Assembly (NCBI RefSeq): GCF_003315595.1
Contig: NZ_QNQU01000014.1
Span: 62,001-126,000, forward strand
Source of the DNA: Pedobacter miscanthi
GTDB lineage: Bacteria; Bacteroidota; Bacteroidia; Sphingobacteriales; Sphingobacteriaceae
Direction of reading: 5' to 3'
DNA length: 64,000 nucleotides
Of the stretch, positions 52,157-60,369 are shown one piece after another. A model generated the notes under the pieces. The model was not told where the DNA came from and searched no databases. It saw nothing but the letters and a program-made list of their open reading frames with translations. Every line of letters starts with the position of its first letter. The first letter of the stretch is position 1. The translations under genes and the position numbers were made by a program.

Positions 52157-52279
52157 CGTCATTGCGAACCGAAGAAGGGGATTGTGTGGTGAAGTGAAGC
52201 AATCTTTCCTGCACGCCATTAATAGTTTAAAAATAAAATAGCAAAATAGATTGCTTCGTCGTACCTCCTCGCAATGACG
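52157..52279. repeat. TTGCGA hairpin repeat, unit 5
   Basis: A 123-bp unit that ends 13 bp before the dnaG start, so dnaG is transcribed through, or from within, the repeat array. Confidence 0.9.
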
Positions 52280-52292
52280 GGCAATAACAAAT

Positions 52293-54275
52293 ATGATAAA
52301 CCGCGAAACAATAGATAAGATAATGGATACCGCCCGTATTGAGGAGGTAGTTGGGGATTTTGTGCACTTAAAAAAACGCGGAACCAGTTTAATCGGTAAT
52401 TGCCCTTTCCATGGCGAAAAAACACCCTCCTTTCACGTATCCGTAACCAAAGGTATTTACAAATGTTTTGGTTGTGGTAAAGGAGGCGATTCAGTGCGCT
52501 TTATTATGGATCATGAAAAATATTCATATCCCGAAGCGCTTAAATTTTTAGCCAACAAATACAATATAGAGGTCGAAGAAACCGAACTCAGTCCGCAGGA
52601 TGCCGAAGCGCAGAGCGCCAAAGAAAGCCTTTACGTAGTTTCGCAATACGCCAGCGCGTTCTTTGTAAAACAACTTTGGGATACCGATGAGGGTAGGGGA
52701 ATTGGCCTTAGCTATTTTAAAGAACGTGGCTTTAGAGAAGATATCCTTAAAAAATTCGAAGTGGGCTACTCGCCGGATGTGTGGGATGCGCTTACACAGA
52801 GTGCCACTAACGCAGGTCATAAATTAGAATTTTTAGAAGCTACCGGATTATCGATTAAAAATGATAACGGCAAAATTTACGACCGTTTCCGCGGGCGTGT
52901 GATGTTTCCCATCCATAACTTTACCGGGAGAATTATTGGTTTTGGGGGTAGAACACTAAAAACCGATAAAAACGTTCCGAAATATGTAAACTCGCCCGAA
53001 AGTGAAATTTACCATAAATCGAATGTGCTTTACGGTTTATTCCATGCTAAAAAAGCCATTCGCGATCTCGATAACTGTTATCTGGCCGAAGGTTACGCCG
53101 ATGTACTTTCGGTGCACCAGGCCGGGATAGAAAATGTAGTGGCTTCTTCGGGTACTTCATTAACCGTAGAGCAGATCAAACTGATCGGGCGTTTTACCCA
53201 GAATATTACCATTTTGTTTGACGGCGATGCGGCAGGTATTAAAGCCTCACTCCGTGGTTTGGATATGATTTTGGAGGAAGGATTGAACGTAAAGATCGTT
53301 TCTTTTCCTGATGGTCACGACCCCGATTCGTATATGCACCACGTGGGCGCCGGAGCTTTTAAAACCTATCTCGAGCAGAACAGAAAAGATTTTATCTTAT
53401 ATAAAGCTAATGTGCTGCTTAAGGATGCCGGCAACGATCCCATCAAACGTGCGGGCATTATCCGCGATATTGTAGAAAGTATTGCAAAGATTCCCGATCA
53501 GATCAAGGCTTCCGTTTTTATCCGCGAGTGCAGCAGTTTGCTCGAAATTGATGAACATATTTTATTGGGTGAGCTGAATAAAATGCGCTCGGCCAAGCTG
53601 AAGAAAAACTTCGACAATAACCAAAGGGCTAATCAATCAGCCAATACTAAACCTTATTCTTCCGGTCCACCCGAGCCGCTTGGCCCGCCTGATGATTTAT
53701 GGGATGATAGCGCAGGCCCGATGGGTTACGTGCAAGAAACAGTAGAAGAAGAAGAGTTTCAGGAAAAGGAAATTGTAAGGCTTTTATTGGCATACGGACA
53801 CGAATTTGTAAACTGGGATAAGATTGATGATATGTACATCGGTCCGTTTATTATGCAGAACCTGGCAGATGTTGAATTTGATGATCCGCTTTGTAAACAG
53901 ATTATTAATTATTATAAAACGGAGATTGATAATGGCCGTTTACCAACATCGAACCATTTTGTTAAACATGAAGATAGGGCGATTGCTGACTTAGCCATTA
54001 CGCTTTCAACATCAGAGCATGCTTTAAGCGAAAACTGGTTAAATAAACACCTGATTTATGTTAAAGATGAATCAATGAACTTAAAAGCGACTATTTTGGG
54101 TGGTATTTTTCACCTGAAAAAGCGTAAGGTTGAAAAAATATTGATGAACCTTTTAAAAGAAATAAAAGAAGAAAAAAACGAGGATAACCAGATGATTTTG
54201 ATGCAACGCTATGGCGTAATTAAAGGGGTAGAAAGGGAAATTTCGAAGTTTTTGGGCTCTGTTATTGTTAAGTAA
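52293..54275 (+). CDS. dnaG: DNA primase DnaG
   Basis: A 660-residue primase that lays RNA primers for replication. It contains the CHC2-type zinc finger CPFHGEKTPSFHVS...CFGCGKGGD (about 37-66), a catalytic core with TOPRIM motif LAEGYADVLSVHQAG and FDGDAAG, and a C-terminal helicase-binding domain (about 490-660) typical of Bacteroidota. A Pro/Asn/Gln-rich linker (about 445-490) joins them. The repeat array takes up its whole upstream region. Confidence 0.96.
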   Translation: MINRETIDKIMDTARIEEVVGDFVHLKKRGTSLIGNCPFHGEKTPSFHVSVTKGIYKCFGCGKGGDSVRFIMDHEKYSYPEALKFLANKYNIEVEETELSPQDAEAQSAKESLYVVSQYASAFFVKQLWDTDEGRGIGLSYFKERGFREDILKKFEVGYSPDVWDALTQSATNAGHKLEFLEATGLSIKNDNGKIYDRFRGRVMFPIHNFTGRIIGFGGRTLKTDKNVPKYVNSPESEIYHKSNVLYGLFHAKKAIRDLDNCYLAEGYADVLSVHQAGIENVVASSGTSLTVEQIKLIGRFTQNITILFDGDAAGIKASLRGLDMILEEGLNVKIVSFPDGHDPDSYMHHVGAGAFKTYLEQNRKDFILYKANVLLKDAGNDPIKRAGIIRDIVESIAKIPDQIKASVFIRECSSLLEIDEHILLGELNKMRSAKLKKNFDNNQRANQSANTKPYSSGPPEPLGPPDDLWDDSAGPMGYVQETVEEEEFQEKEIVRLLLAYGHEFVNWDKIDDMYIGPFIMQNLADVEFDDPLCKQIINYYKTEIDNGRLPTSNHFVKHEDRAIADLAITLSTSEHALSENWLNKHLIYVKDESMNLKATILGGIFHLKKRKVEKILMNLLKEIKEEKNEDNQMILMQRYGVIKGVEREISKFLGSVIVK

Positions 54276-54308
54276 ATTAACTTTACTAGAGCAAACTAAC
54301 CATCGTGC

Positions 54309-54374
54309 CGTCACCCTGAATTTATTTCAGGGTCTATATAGCGAAAAAGATGCTGAAATAAATTCAGCATGACG
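54309..54374. repeat. CGTCA hairpin repeat (CTGAATTTATTTCAG subtype)
   Basis: CGTCACCCTGAATTTATTTC to GCTGAAATAAATTCAGCATG plus ACG; nearly identical to the copy at 8541-8603. Confidence 0.85.
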
Positions 54375-54430
54375 ATCGTTCTGGAAAAACTATAAAATTC
54401 ACTCATTCTCTCATTAAATAATTATTAAGT

Positions 54431-54796
54431 ATGGCGCTCCATAACGATTTAGGTAAAGCCGGCGAAAGTATTGCTAAGCAATATCTCGAAGATCAGGGTT
54501 ATGAGGTTTTGGATGAAAACTGGACACACGGAAAGGCTGAGATCGATTTAATTGTTTATAAAAGCGGAATTATGGTTTTTGTAGAAGTTAAATCACGGAG
54601 TTCTGTCGCTTTTGGCGAACCGGAAGAATTTGTGCATAAAGCCAAAGAGAAACAGATGGAATTGGCAGCAAATGCCTATATTGACATCATGAACCATCAA
54701 AATGAAATCCGTTTTGATATCATAGCAATTACATTTACAAAAAACAAAAGTTATAATTTAAACCATATTGAAGATGCGTTTTGGCCTGAAGATTAA
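54431..54796 (+). CDS. yraN: YraN family endonuclease-like protein (UPF0102)
   Basis: A 121-residue PD-(D/E)XK-fold protein. The fold core is KAEIDLIVYKSGIMVFVEVK, with Asp and E-V-K in the expected positions, and GKAGESIAKQYLEDQGY at the start. The family is nearly universal and of unclear function, linked to DNA recombination. The next gene starts inside its last codons. Confidence 0.92.
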   Translation: MALHNDLGKAGESIAKQYLEDQGYEVLDENWTHGKAEIDLIVYKSGIMVFVEVKSRSSVAFGEPEEFVHKAKEKQMELAANAYIDIMNHQNEIRFDIIAITFTKNKSYNLNHIEDAFWPED

Positions 54797-55856
54797 CCCC
54801 ATTAAAAATTTCATATTTGTCGGAATTACCCTTGCTTTTATTAGTTCGTGTAAAGAAAATACCAGCACAACCTACCGTAGTTTTCTTTCGCCGTTAACCG
54901 GATTAAATGTAGCCTCAGGAAAAGAGTTTGATGTTAAAGTACAGTTTGGCGCCGAGCAAAAGGTAGATTCGGTAGTTTATCTGATCGATACCGTTAAAGT
55001 GCTTTCTAAAACCGATACCTCGGGTATAAAACTTAAAACTGAAGGTTTAAAACTGGGTAACCACCTGCTAACTGCAAAAATATTCGGCGAAGGAAAATCG
55101 GAAGATTTAACTTCCAACATCAATGTTCTGGCAGCGCAGGCTCCGCTTGAATATGGTTATAAAGTAATTAAATCATTGCCCCACGATACATCTTCGTATG
55201 TAGAAGGTTTAGAATACCACGATGGCTTTTTCTACGAAAGTGCCGGCGATTATGGTCACTCGAGTTTGCGTAAAGTAGATCCTGCAAGTGGTAAAGTCCT
55301 GCAGAAAGCAGACCTGGATAAACAATATTTTGGCGAAGGTATTACTGTAATCGGTAACAAAATTATCCAGTTAACTTACCGCGAAAAAGTGGGTTTTGTT
55401 TATGATAAAGCAACCTTTAAAAAGCTTTCAGATTTTTCTTACACCACAGGCAGAGAAGGCTGGGGATTGGCTTTCGACGGACAGAAAGTATTAAATACTG
55501 ATGGATCTAATACGATATTTTTCCTGAACAAGGATACTTACCAAAAAATAGGATCGATTGATGTTTTTGATGATAAAGGCGCCATCCAGAACCTGAATGA
55601 ACTGGAAATGATTGATGGGAAGATTTACGCCAATGTGTATACGACCAACAATATTCTGATTATCAATCCTGAAAACGGTGTTGTAGAAGGTAAGATTGAT
55701 TTATCAGGATTACTGCCTGCTGATTATTTCAAAACGGAAGATGAAAAGGCCAATAATGTATTAAATGGAATTGCTTATGATAAAGCAACCAAAAGGCTTT
55801 TTGTGGCCGGTAAAAAGTGGCCGCACATTTTCCAGATTGAATTGGTAAAGAAATAA
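54774..55856 (+). CDS. Glutaminyl-peptide cyclotransferase, lipoprotein form
   Basis: About 360 residues with lipobox ISSC (about 22-25). A first beta-sandwich domain (about 30-120) is followed by the plant-type glutaminyl cyclase beta-propeller (EGLEYHDGFFYESAGDYGHS and GWGLAFDGQKVLNTDGSN). It converts N-terminal Gln to pyroglutamate on exported proteins, as is common in Bacteroidota. It overlaps yraN by 23 bp; ATG at 54774 is preferred over an in-frame TTG at 54768. Confidence 0.88.
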   Translation: MRFGLKINPIKNFIFVGITLAFISSCKENTSTTYRSFLSPLTGLNVASGKEFDVKVQFGAEQKVDSVVYLIDTVKVLSKTDTSGIKLKTEGLKLGNHLLTAKIFGEGKSEDLTSNINVLAAQAPLEYGYKVIKSLPHDTSSYVEGLEYHDGFFYESAGDYGHSSLRKVDPASGKVLQKADLDKQYFGEGITVIGNKIIQLTYREKVGFVYDKATFKKLSDFSYTTGREGWGLAFDGQKVLNTDGSNTIFFLNKDTYQKIGSIDVFDDKGAIQNLNELEMIDGKIYANVYTTNNILIINPENGVVEGKIDLSGLLPADYFKTEDEKANNVLNGIAYDKATKRLFVAGKKWPHIFQIELVKK

Positions 55857-55912
55857 TTGAAAAGCCGTAATTGCGGTACATTATTTCACAGCGATTAACT
55901 TCATAAAAACAT

Positions 55913-56013
55913 CGTCATCTCGACTGGAACGGAGAGATCTATCTCGAGATGGGTTTAGCTTCGCTGAGCACTCACGTGGTTCTCGACTACGCTACACTCC
56001 GCTCGAGATGACG
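55913..56013. repeat. CGTCATCTCGA hairpin repeat
   Basis: The copy opens CGTCATCTCGACTGGAACGG, contains GAGATCTATCTCGAGATGGG and closes CCGCTCGAGATGACG. It lies between convergent genes. Confidence 0.85.
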
Positions 56014-56047
56014 GTTTTATATTAAAAATGACAATAACTTTGATTTT

Positions 56048-56578
56048 CTAATCCTGTTTCTTCGGCTCATCTAAGTAACCGTTAAAAATAATCGGCTGTT
56101 TATTCATACTGCTTGCCGTTAATGAGGCATAACCGTTTGTAGAAATATTGATCGTAAAGCGATAGTTTTCCCTTTGCACATCCTTGGTATTAATCTGGAT
56201 GGTATAAGCACCCTTTTTATTCTTAGATTCGGTATAGGTAAAATTCTTTGAGGTGAATTTAATACCACCCTGGGTTGGATCCATAGGGGCAGAAAAAGAT
56301 CTTCCATAATATGGCAGATAAGCAACCACACTATCTTTGGTTACCTTTACATCATATTGCGATCCTGTGAGGTTAATAGTGGCTCCTCCCTGGCTGCCCG
56401 GCATTTGGGCCAATATTCTGCTAACATCATTGTTCGACATTGGCAGTGCAGTATTGGCAACAAAAGTATAGTGTTTATCAGCTACAATTTTTACTGTAGT
56501 TTCTTTATTGGTTTGGGCAAATGATTGAACCCCAAAAGCAAGTAAGCCAAGGCTCAATATTAAATTTAAACGTTTCAT
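56048..56578 (-). CDS. DUF4251 domain-containing protein
   Basis: A 176-residue secreted protein, signal peptide ending SFAQ (1-22). The DUF4251 features are KHYTFVANTALPMSNNDVSR, LPYYGRSFSAPMDPTQGGI and a C-terminal IIFNGYL strand. The family is exported, specific to Bacteroidota and of unknown role, with a compact beta fold. Single gene. Confidence 0.88.
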   Translation of the reverse strand: MKRLNLILSLGLLAFGVQSFAQTNKETTVKIVADKHYTFVANTALPMSNNDVSRILAQMPGSQGGATINLTGSQYDVKVTKDSVVAYLPYYGRSFSAPMDPTQGGIKFTSKNFTYTESKNKKGAYTIQINTKDVQRENYRFTINISTNGYASLTASSMNKQPIIFNGYLDEPKKQD

Positions 56579-56686
56579 AATGTGTGTTTTAAATGTGTAA
56601 CAATTTAAAGATGCACAGATTTGAAAGATTCCATAATAGTGCCAGAAATGGAATGTAGCGTAAATTTAACGAATTTATGATTGATA

Positions 56687-57298
56687 TTAGGGATTTACCT
56701 TTTCCGAATAGACCGATTTATATAAGGAGTTGGTTTTTTCATCTTCAGAAGCGCCCAATGCAATAAATTTATACTTCCCTGCCGAAATATTCTGAAGTTC
56801 GATTTCTCCATTTTCATTGGTAATTAAGATAATTGAATTTCCTCCAGGATTTTTACCTCCTTTAATCAGTATGCCGCCAATCGGAGAGCCTGCCACCCTC
56901 GAATTTGGATTGGTTGACGGAACAGAAACTACAAATTTGTAATTTCCTGTACTTGCATTGTTAAATTCTATTTCACCCTTTTCGTTGGTAGTTAGAGCAA
57001 GTAAGTCTCCGGTATTTGTGTTTCCCTTTACCACAATGCCTGCAACAGGCTGCCCAGCGGTAAAGTTGATATCGCCGGTTGCTGCATCAAGCTTACCTTT
57101 TATTGATTTCATAATGCAGGGAAAATGAGATTCAGGATAACTGAGTTTACAATACTCGCAGTAATGTCCTTCCTGTACACTGGTTTTTGATGGTTTAGCT
57201 GATTGTTGGGTTTCTGTTAATGTTGAATTTTTAACCTGAGCCAGAACAATAAACGAAGTAAATAGCAGGAATGCTGCTATAACAGCCCTTTTTTTCAT
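56687..57298 (-). CDS. Secreted protein with Cys motif and duplicated beta-sandwich repeats
   Basis: A 203-residue protein with a signal peptide (1-20). A Cys-rich segment HYCEYCKLSYPESHFPC (45-61) may bind zinc or form disulfides. Two similar modules follow, at about 83-124 and 138-180, each with the pattern GG/AGI-IKG...TNE.GEIE..N.S.GKYKF. This resembles carboxypeptidase regulatory-like or prealbumin domains used in adhesion. No family name is recognised. Adjacent gene DUF4251 lies 109 bp away on the same strand. Confidence 0.8.
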   Translation of the reverse strand: MKKRAVIAAFLLFTSFIVLAQVKNSTLTETQQSAKPSKTSVQEGHYCEYCKLSYPESHFPCIMKSIKGKLDAATGDINFTAGQPVAGIVVKGNTNTGDLLALTTNEKGEIEFNNASTGNYKFVVSVPSTNPNSRVAGSPIGGILIKGGKNPGGNSIILITNENGEIELQNISAGKYKFIALGASEDEKTNSLYKSVYSEKVNP

Positions 57299-57385
57299 TG
57301 ATATTCGATTAGAACAGTAAAATTAATCAAAAAATCTGGCTCTTGCTACTTTTTGATCCTTTTAGCGGCCCGGCAACCCTTTTAC

Positions 57386-57727
57386 TTACTTTTTCTTCCT
57401 GGATGCTTTTGCAAAAGGATTAAAATCGAGTGCAAGTTTCACCCAGAAATCGAGTTCATCATTTCGGCTTAATACATCCTCCGAAACCGAAATATAGCCT
57501 TTCATTGGCCGCCCACCCATTACCATCTGCTCCCAGCCGTCTTTATCTGATAAATTTTCCAGTGTACCTGGATCCAGCCTCACCATCATGCCATCTTTAG
57601 AAACGCCGAGGCACATTTTGCCGTTCACCATAAATACCAGACCATTGAACATCAGTTTTTCTTCCCCATCGGCTATGTGCATTAAACGTTCAGCTACCCG
57701 GAGAGCGAGGGTTTCGTTGTATTTCAT
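57386..57727 (-). CDS. TfoX/Sxy N-terminal domain protein
   Basis: A 113-residue protein of the TfoX_N family. The signature is KLMFNGLVFMVNGKMCLGVS then KDGMMVRLDP, with GGRPMKGYISVSEDVL later and a basic tail FAKASRKKK. TfoX regulates competence in Gammaproteobacteria, but short Bacteroidota members have no known role. The C-terminal TfoX domain is absent. Single gene. Confidence 0.9.
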   Translation of the reverse strand: MKYNETLALRVAERLMHIADGEEKLMFNGLVFMVNGKMCLGVSKDGMMVRLDPGTLENLSDKDGWEQMVMGGRPMKGYISVSEDVLSRNDELDFWVKLALDFNPFAKASRKKK

Positions 57728-57797
57728 GGTTTAAAATTCTTGTGTTAACATAAGTTAGATAATTGATATTTCCTTTGGACAGTTTGAACTAGCTGGT

Positions 57798-57875
57798 CGT
57801 CACCCTGAATTTATTTCAGGGTCTTTCATGCTAAAAAGAGGCTGATCCCGATGTGAAAATCGGGACAGCATGACG
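57798..57875. repeat. CGTCA hairpin repeat with nested TCCCGAT hairpin
   Basis: CGTCACCCTGAATTTATTTC and AGGGTCTTT, then GCTGATCCCGATGTGAAAATCGGGACAGC with a nested stem, closing ATGACG. The nested hairpin replaces the usual right arm. Confidence 0.8.
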
Positions 57876-57996
57876 AATCAATAGGGACTAGGCACTTTTA
57901 AAACATCATTCTCATTATAACTTCAAACAAGTTATCCTTAAAATTAATGTTTAAAAGATGTTGAACAAAATAATTTTCTTAGTATCTCTATTTCAG

Positions 57997-58004
57997 TAAA
58001 TTTG
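57997..58004 (+). promoter_or_regulatory. -7 box (TAAATTTG) next to rnhB
   Basis: TAAATTTG matches TAnnTTTG and ends 4 bp before the rnhB ATG, predicting a leaderless transcript. Confidence 0.55.
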
Positions 58005-58008
58005 CAAC

Positions 58009-58617
58009 ATGTTGTTAAACTGCTATCAGGAAGAATTATTAGAGGCCGGATGTGATGAAGCCGGGAGAGGTTGCCTCGCCGGACCTGTTTTTGCGGCTGC
58101 GGTAATTTTGCCAAAGGGTTTTGTACTCGAAGGCTTAAACGACTCTAAGCAGTTATCACACGATCAAAGGACTTTGTTAAGGCCGATTATCGAACAGGAA
58201 GCTTTGGCCTGGGCGGTAGCTTCCTGCGATCACGAAGAAATAGACCGCATCAATATTTTAAATGCATCCTTTTTGGCCATGCACAGGGCCATTGAGAAAC
58301 TGCATACCCAACCGCAATACCTGGTTATTGACGGAAATCGTTTTAAAACTTATCCGCAGATTCCACATAGCTGTATTGTTAAAGGCGATGGTAAATACCT
58401 GAACATTGCTGCAGCCTCGATATTGGCCAAAACACACCGCGATGAATACATGGCCAATCTGCACGCCGATTATCCTCATTATAACTGGATGCAAAATAAA
58501 GGTTATCCAACAACGGCACACCGCAGGGCTGTGATCGAGATCGGATTATCGCCCTTTCACCGCAAAACTTTCAACGTAAGCGACCCTCAGTTAGATCTGT
58601 TTTCAAAAAACGCTTAA
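58009..58617 (+). CDS. rnhB: Ribonuclease HII
   Basis: A 202-residue enzyme that removes RNA from RNA-DNA hybrids. Active-site motifs are CDEAGRGCLAGP (Asp16, Glu17), NDSKQLS and VIDGNRF (Asp108). Full length. A glycosyltransferase gene starts 22 bp later, so the two may be transcribed together. The ATG lies 4 bp after a perfect -7 box. Confidence 0.96.
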   Translation: MLLNCYQEELLEAGCDEAGRGCLAGPVFAAAVILPKGFVLEGLNDSKQLSHDQRTLLRPIIEQEALAWAVASCDHEEIDRINILNASFLAMHRAIEKLHTQPQYLVIDGNRFKTYPQIPHSCIVKGDGKYLNIAAASILAKTHRDEYMANLHADYPHYNWMQNKGYPTTAHRRAVIEIGLSPFHRKTFNVSDPQLDLFSKNA

Positions 58618-58639
58618 AATTTCGTAATTTCACAACATT

Positions 58640-59842
58640 GTGAAAATTCTGTTGATTACTAAGCGGATTCCCTTTCCGCCAAATAGTGGTTATCCGATCG
58701 TGGTTTATAACACCATAAAAGGTTTGCTGCAGCTTGGCGCAGATATCACTTTGTTTAGCCTAAACCCCACAAAAGGCCGCATCGATATTGAAGATATTTA
58801 CGATCCTATTTTTGAACAGATTAAATACCACACTTACGATTTAGATACCGATGTAAATGTATGGTCGGCGTTTTTTAACATTTTTACCAACGAGTCTTAT
58901 AATGTTTCGCGCTATTACAGCGAAGATGCAGCACGGCAGCTGGAAAATGTTCTGCGCGAAAATGCTTTTGATATTATCCAGTTCGAAGGTCTTTTCGTGG
59001 TACCCTATTTAGATGTGGTAAAAGCAAACAGTAATGCCAAACTGATTTACAGGGCACACAATATCGAATTTACCCTTTGGGAGCGCCTTTCGCATTCAGA
59101 AAAGTTTCTCGTCCGGCGTAAATACCTGGCCTTTTTAGCCCAAAGGCTTAAAGCTTACGAAACCGATCAGATTAACCGCTTTCACCAGATTTTTGCCATA
59201 AGCGAGCCCGACAGGCAGAGTATCTTGCGCTTTGGCTGCGAAGTGCCGATGTCGGTTTTTCCGGTGGCCATTGACCTCGAAAAATATAAGGTTGATAAAA
59301 CCAAAACGAGTTTTCCAACACTCTTTCATTTAGGTGCGATGGATTGGCGGCCCAATCAGGAAGGTTTAGAGTGGTTTTTGGATGATATCTGGCCTGATAT
59401 CGAAAAACTGAACAAAGACCTCCGTTTTTATATTGCCGGAAAAAATATGCAAAAACATTTTTTCGAATACGATTCGGAAAACCTGATTGTAGAAGGAGAA
59501 GTTTTTGATGCGGTAGAGTTTATGAATTCGAAAGCCATTATGATCGTTCCATTAATTTCGGGTACGGGTATGAGGGTTAAAATTATTGAGGGTATGGCGA
59601 TGAAAAAATGCATCATTGCCACCACTACTGCTGCCGAAGGTATTAACTGCAGGCATGGTCATGATATTTTAATTGCCGATTCGGCAGATGAATTTTACCG
59701 TTCAATTTTGCAATGCATCATCAACCCCAAACGCTGGATGGAAATTGGTGAAAATGCCCGTAAAACCGTTGAAAACGATCACGGTGTTCATTTGATTTCG
59801 GGTAAAATGTTGAAGATTTACGAAGAGTTGGTGAGCGCTTAG
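58640..59842 (+). CDS. Glycosyltransferase family 4 (GTG start)
   Basis: A 400-residue GT-B enzyme. The N-terminal GT4 start is KILLITKRIPFPPNSGYPIV; the donor domain has FHLGAMDWRPNQEGLEWF and VPLISGTGMRVKIIEGMAMKKCIIAT, where the Gly-rich loop and Glu residues contact the nucleotide sugar. The best start is GTG at 58640. It resembles PEP-CTERM or polysaccharide cluster transferases; the acceptor is unknown. It follows rnhB by 22 bp. Confidence 0.9.
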   Translation: MKILLITKRIPFPPNSGYPIVVYNTIKGLLQLGADITLFSLNPTKGRIDIEDIYDPIFEQIKYHTYDLDTDVNVWSAFFNIFTNESYNVSRYYSEDAARQLENVLRENAFDIIQFEGLFVVPYLDVVKANSNAKLIYRAHNIEFTLWERLSHSEKFLVRRKYLAFLAQRLKAYETDQINRFHQIFAISEPDRQSILRFGCEVPMSVFPVAIDLEKYKVDKTKTSFPTLFHLGAMDWRPNQEGLEWFLDDIWPDIEKLNKDLRFYIAGKNMQKHFFEYDSENLIVEGEVFDAVEFMNSKAIMIVPLISGTGMRVKIIEGMAMKKCIIATTTAAEGINCRHGHDILIADSADEFYRSILQCIINPKRWMEIGENARKTVENDHGVHLISGKMLKIYEELVSA

Positions 59843-59852
59843 ATGGAGTTAT

Positions 59853-59897
59853 GAGTTGACAACTTTTATAGGCATCAAGAATGGAAGTTGTCAACTC
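59853..59897. other. Long hairpin between convergent genes
   Basis: GAGTTGACAACTT (59853-59865) and AAGTTGTCAACTC (59885-59897) form a perfect 13-bp stem with a 19-base loop. It may serve as a terminator for both neighbouring genes. Confidence 0.7.
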
Positions 59898-59908
59898 TGG
59901 ATTTCAGG

Positions 59909-60160
59909 TTATAAACTTAATTTTTTATCCTTTACAAATTCGTTAAAATATTTTTGCTCAATTTTCTCCTCTTCAGATAGTTCTTCGAATTTAGTATCCG
60001 ACATTCCGACTGGAGAATAAAACTTCCATTTCCAGGTTGGACGATGTTTAATGAAAAAATGTTTTCCGCCAAACTCATCATGAACATAAATTCCACAGAA
60101 AAATCTGAAAATGATGGCACTACCAATTAATGTAATTAAAACCCTACTTTTTTTGTTCAT
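59909..60160 (-). CDS. Small hypothetical membrane-anchored protein
   Basis: An 83-residue ORF with an N-terminal membrane segment (about 6-22) and a polar tail with two tryptophans (HRPTWKWKFYSP) and the charged run EELSEEEKIEQKYF. No family is recognised. It is supported by codon use, convergent placement against the GT4 gene and a plausible topology; still tentative. Confidence 0.6.
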   Translation of the reverse strand: MNKKSRVLITLIGSAIIFRFFCGIYVHDEFGGKHFFIKHRPTWKWKFYSPVGMSDTKFEELSEEEKIEQKYFNEFVKDKKLSL

Positions 60161-60261
60161 TACATCTGGGTTATTGTTTTTTGATATTTATCTATTTAAT
60201 AAGTAGGTAAGTTCATGTGAAAACTCATTAAAATTAAGCCAAAGTTTTGTCTTTTTCTTAG

Positions 60262-60269
60262 TAGTTTTG
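60262..60269 (+). promoter_or_regulatory. -7 box upstream of gcvT (TAGTTTTG)
   Basis: TAGTTTTG matches TAnnTTTG, 100 bp before the gcvT start. The leader of about 90 nt is longer than usual in this window, but I see no clear glycine riboswitch pattern. Confidence 0.5.
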
Positions 60270-60369
60270 CGCCCTAGAAGAATAAGTACAAAAACGTTAT
60301 AATTTGCAGCTTAATCAACTGATAAACGAACTAAAACTGCTTCATTATCATAAAAAATAAAATTCACGG

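Noticed and set aside
51347..52279. Array of repeats that could be read as CRISPR
   Set aside because: Units are 123-133 bp self-complementary hairpins with no unique spacers of even length, and no cas gene is nearby.
57386..57727. TfoX-like gene as a competence regulator
   Set aside because: Only the N-terminal domain is present and there are no competence genes nearby; the family label alone is kept.
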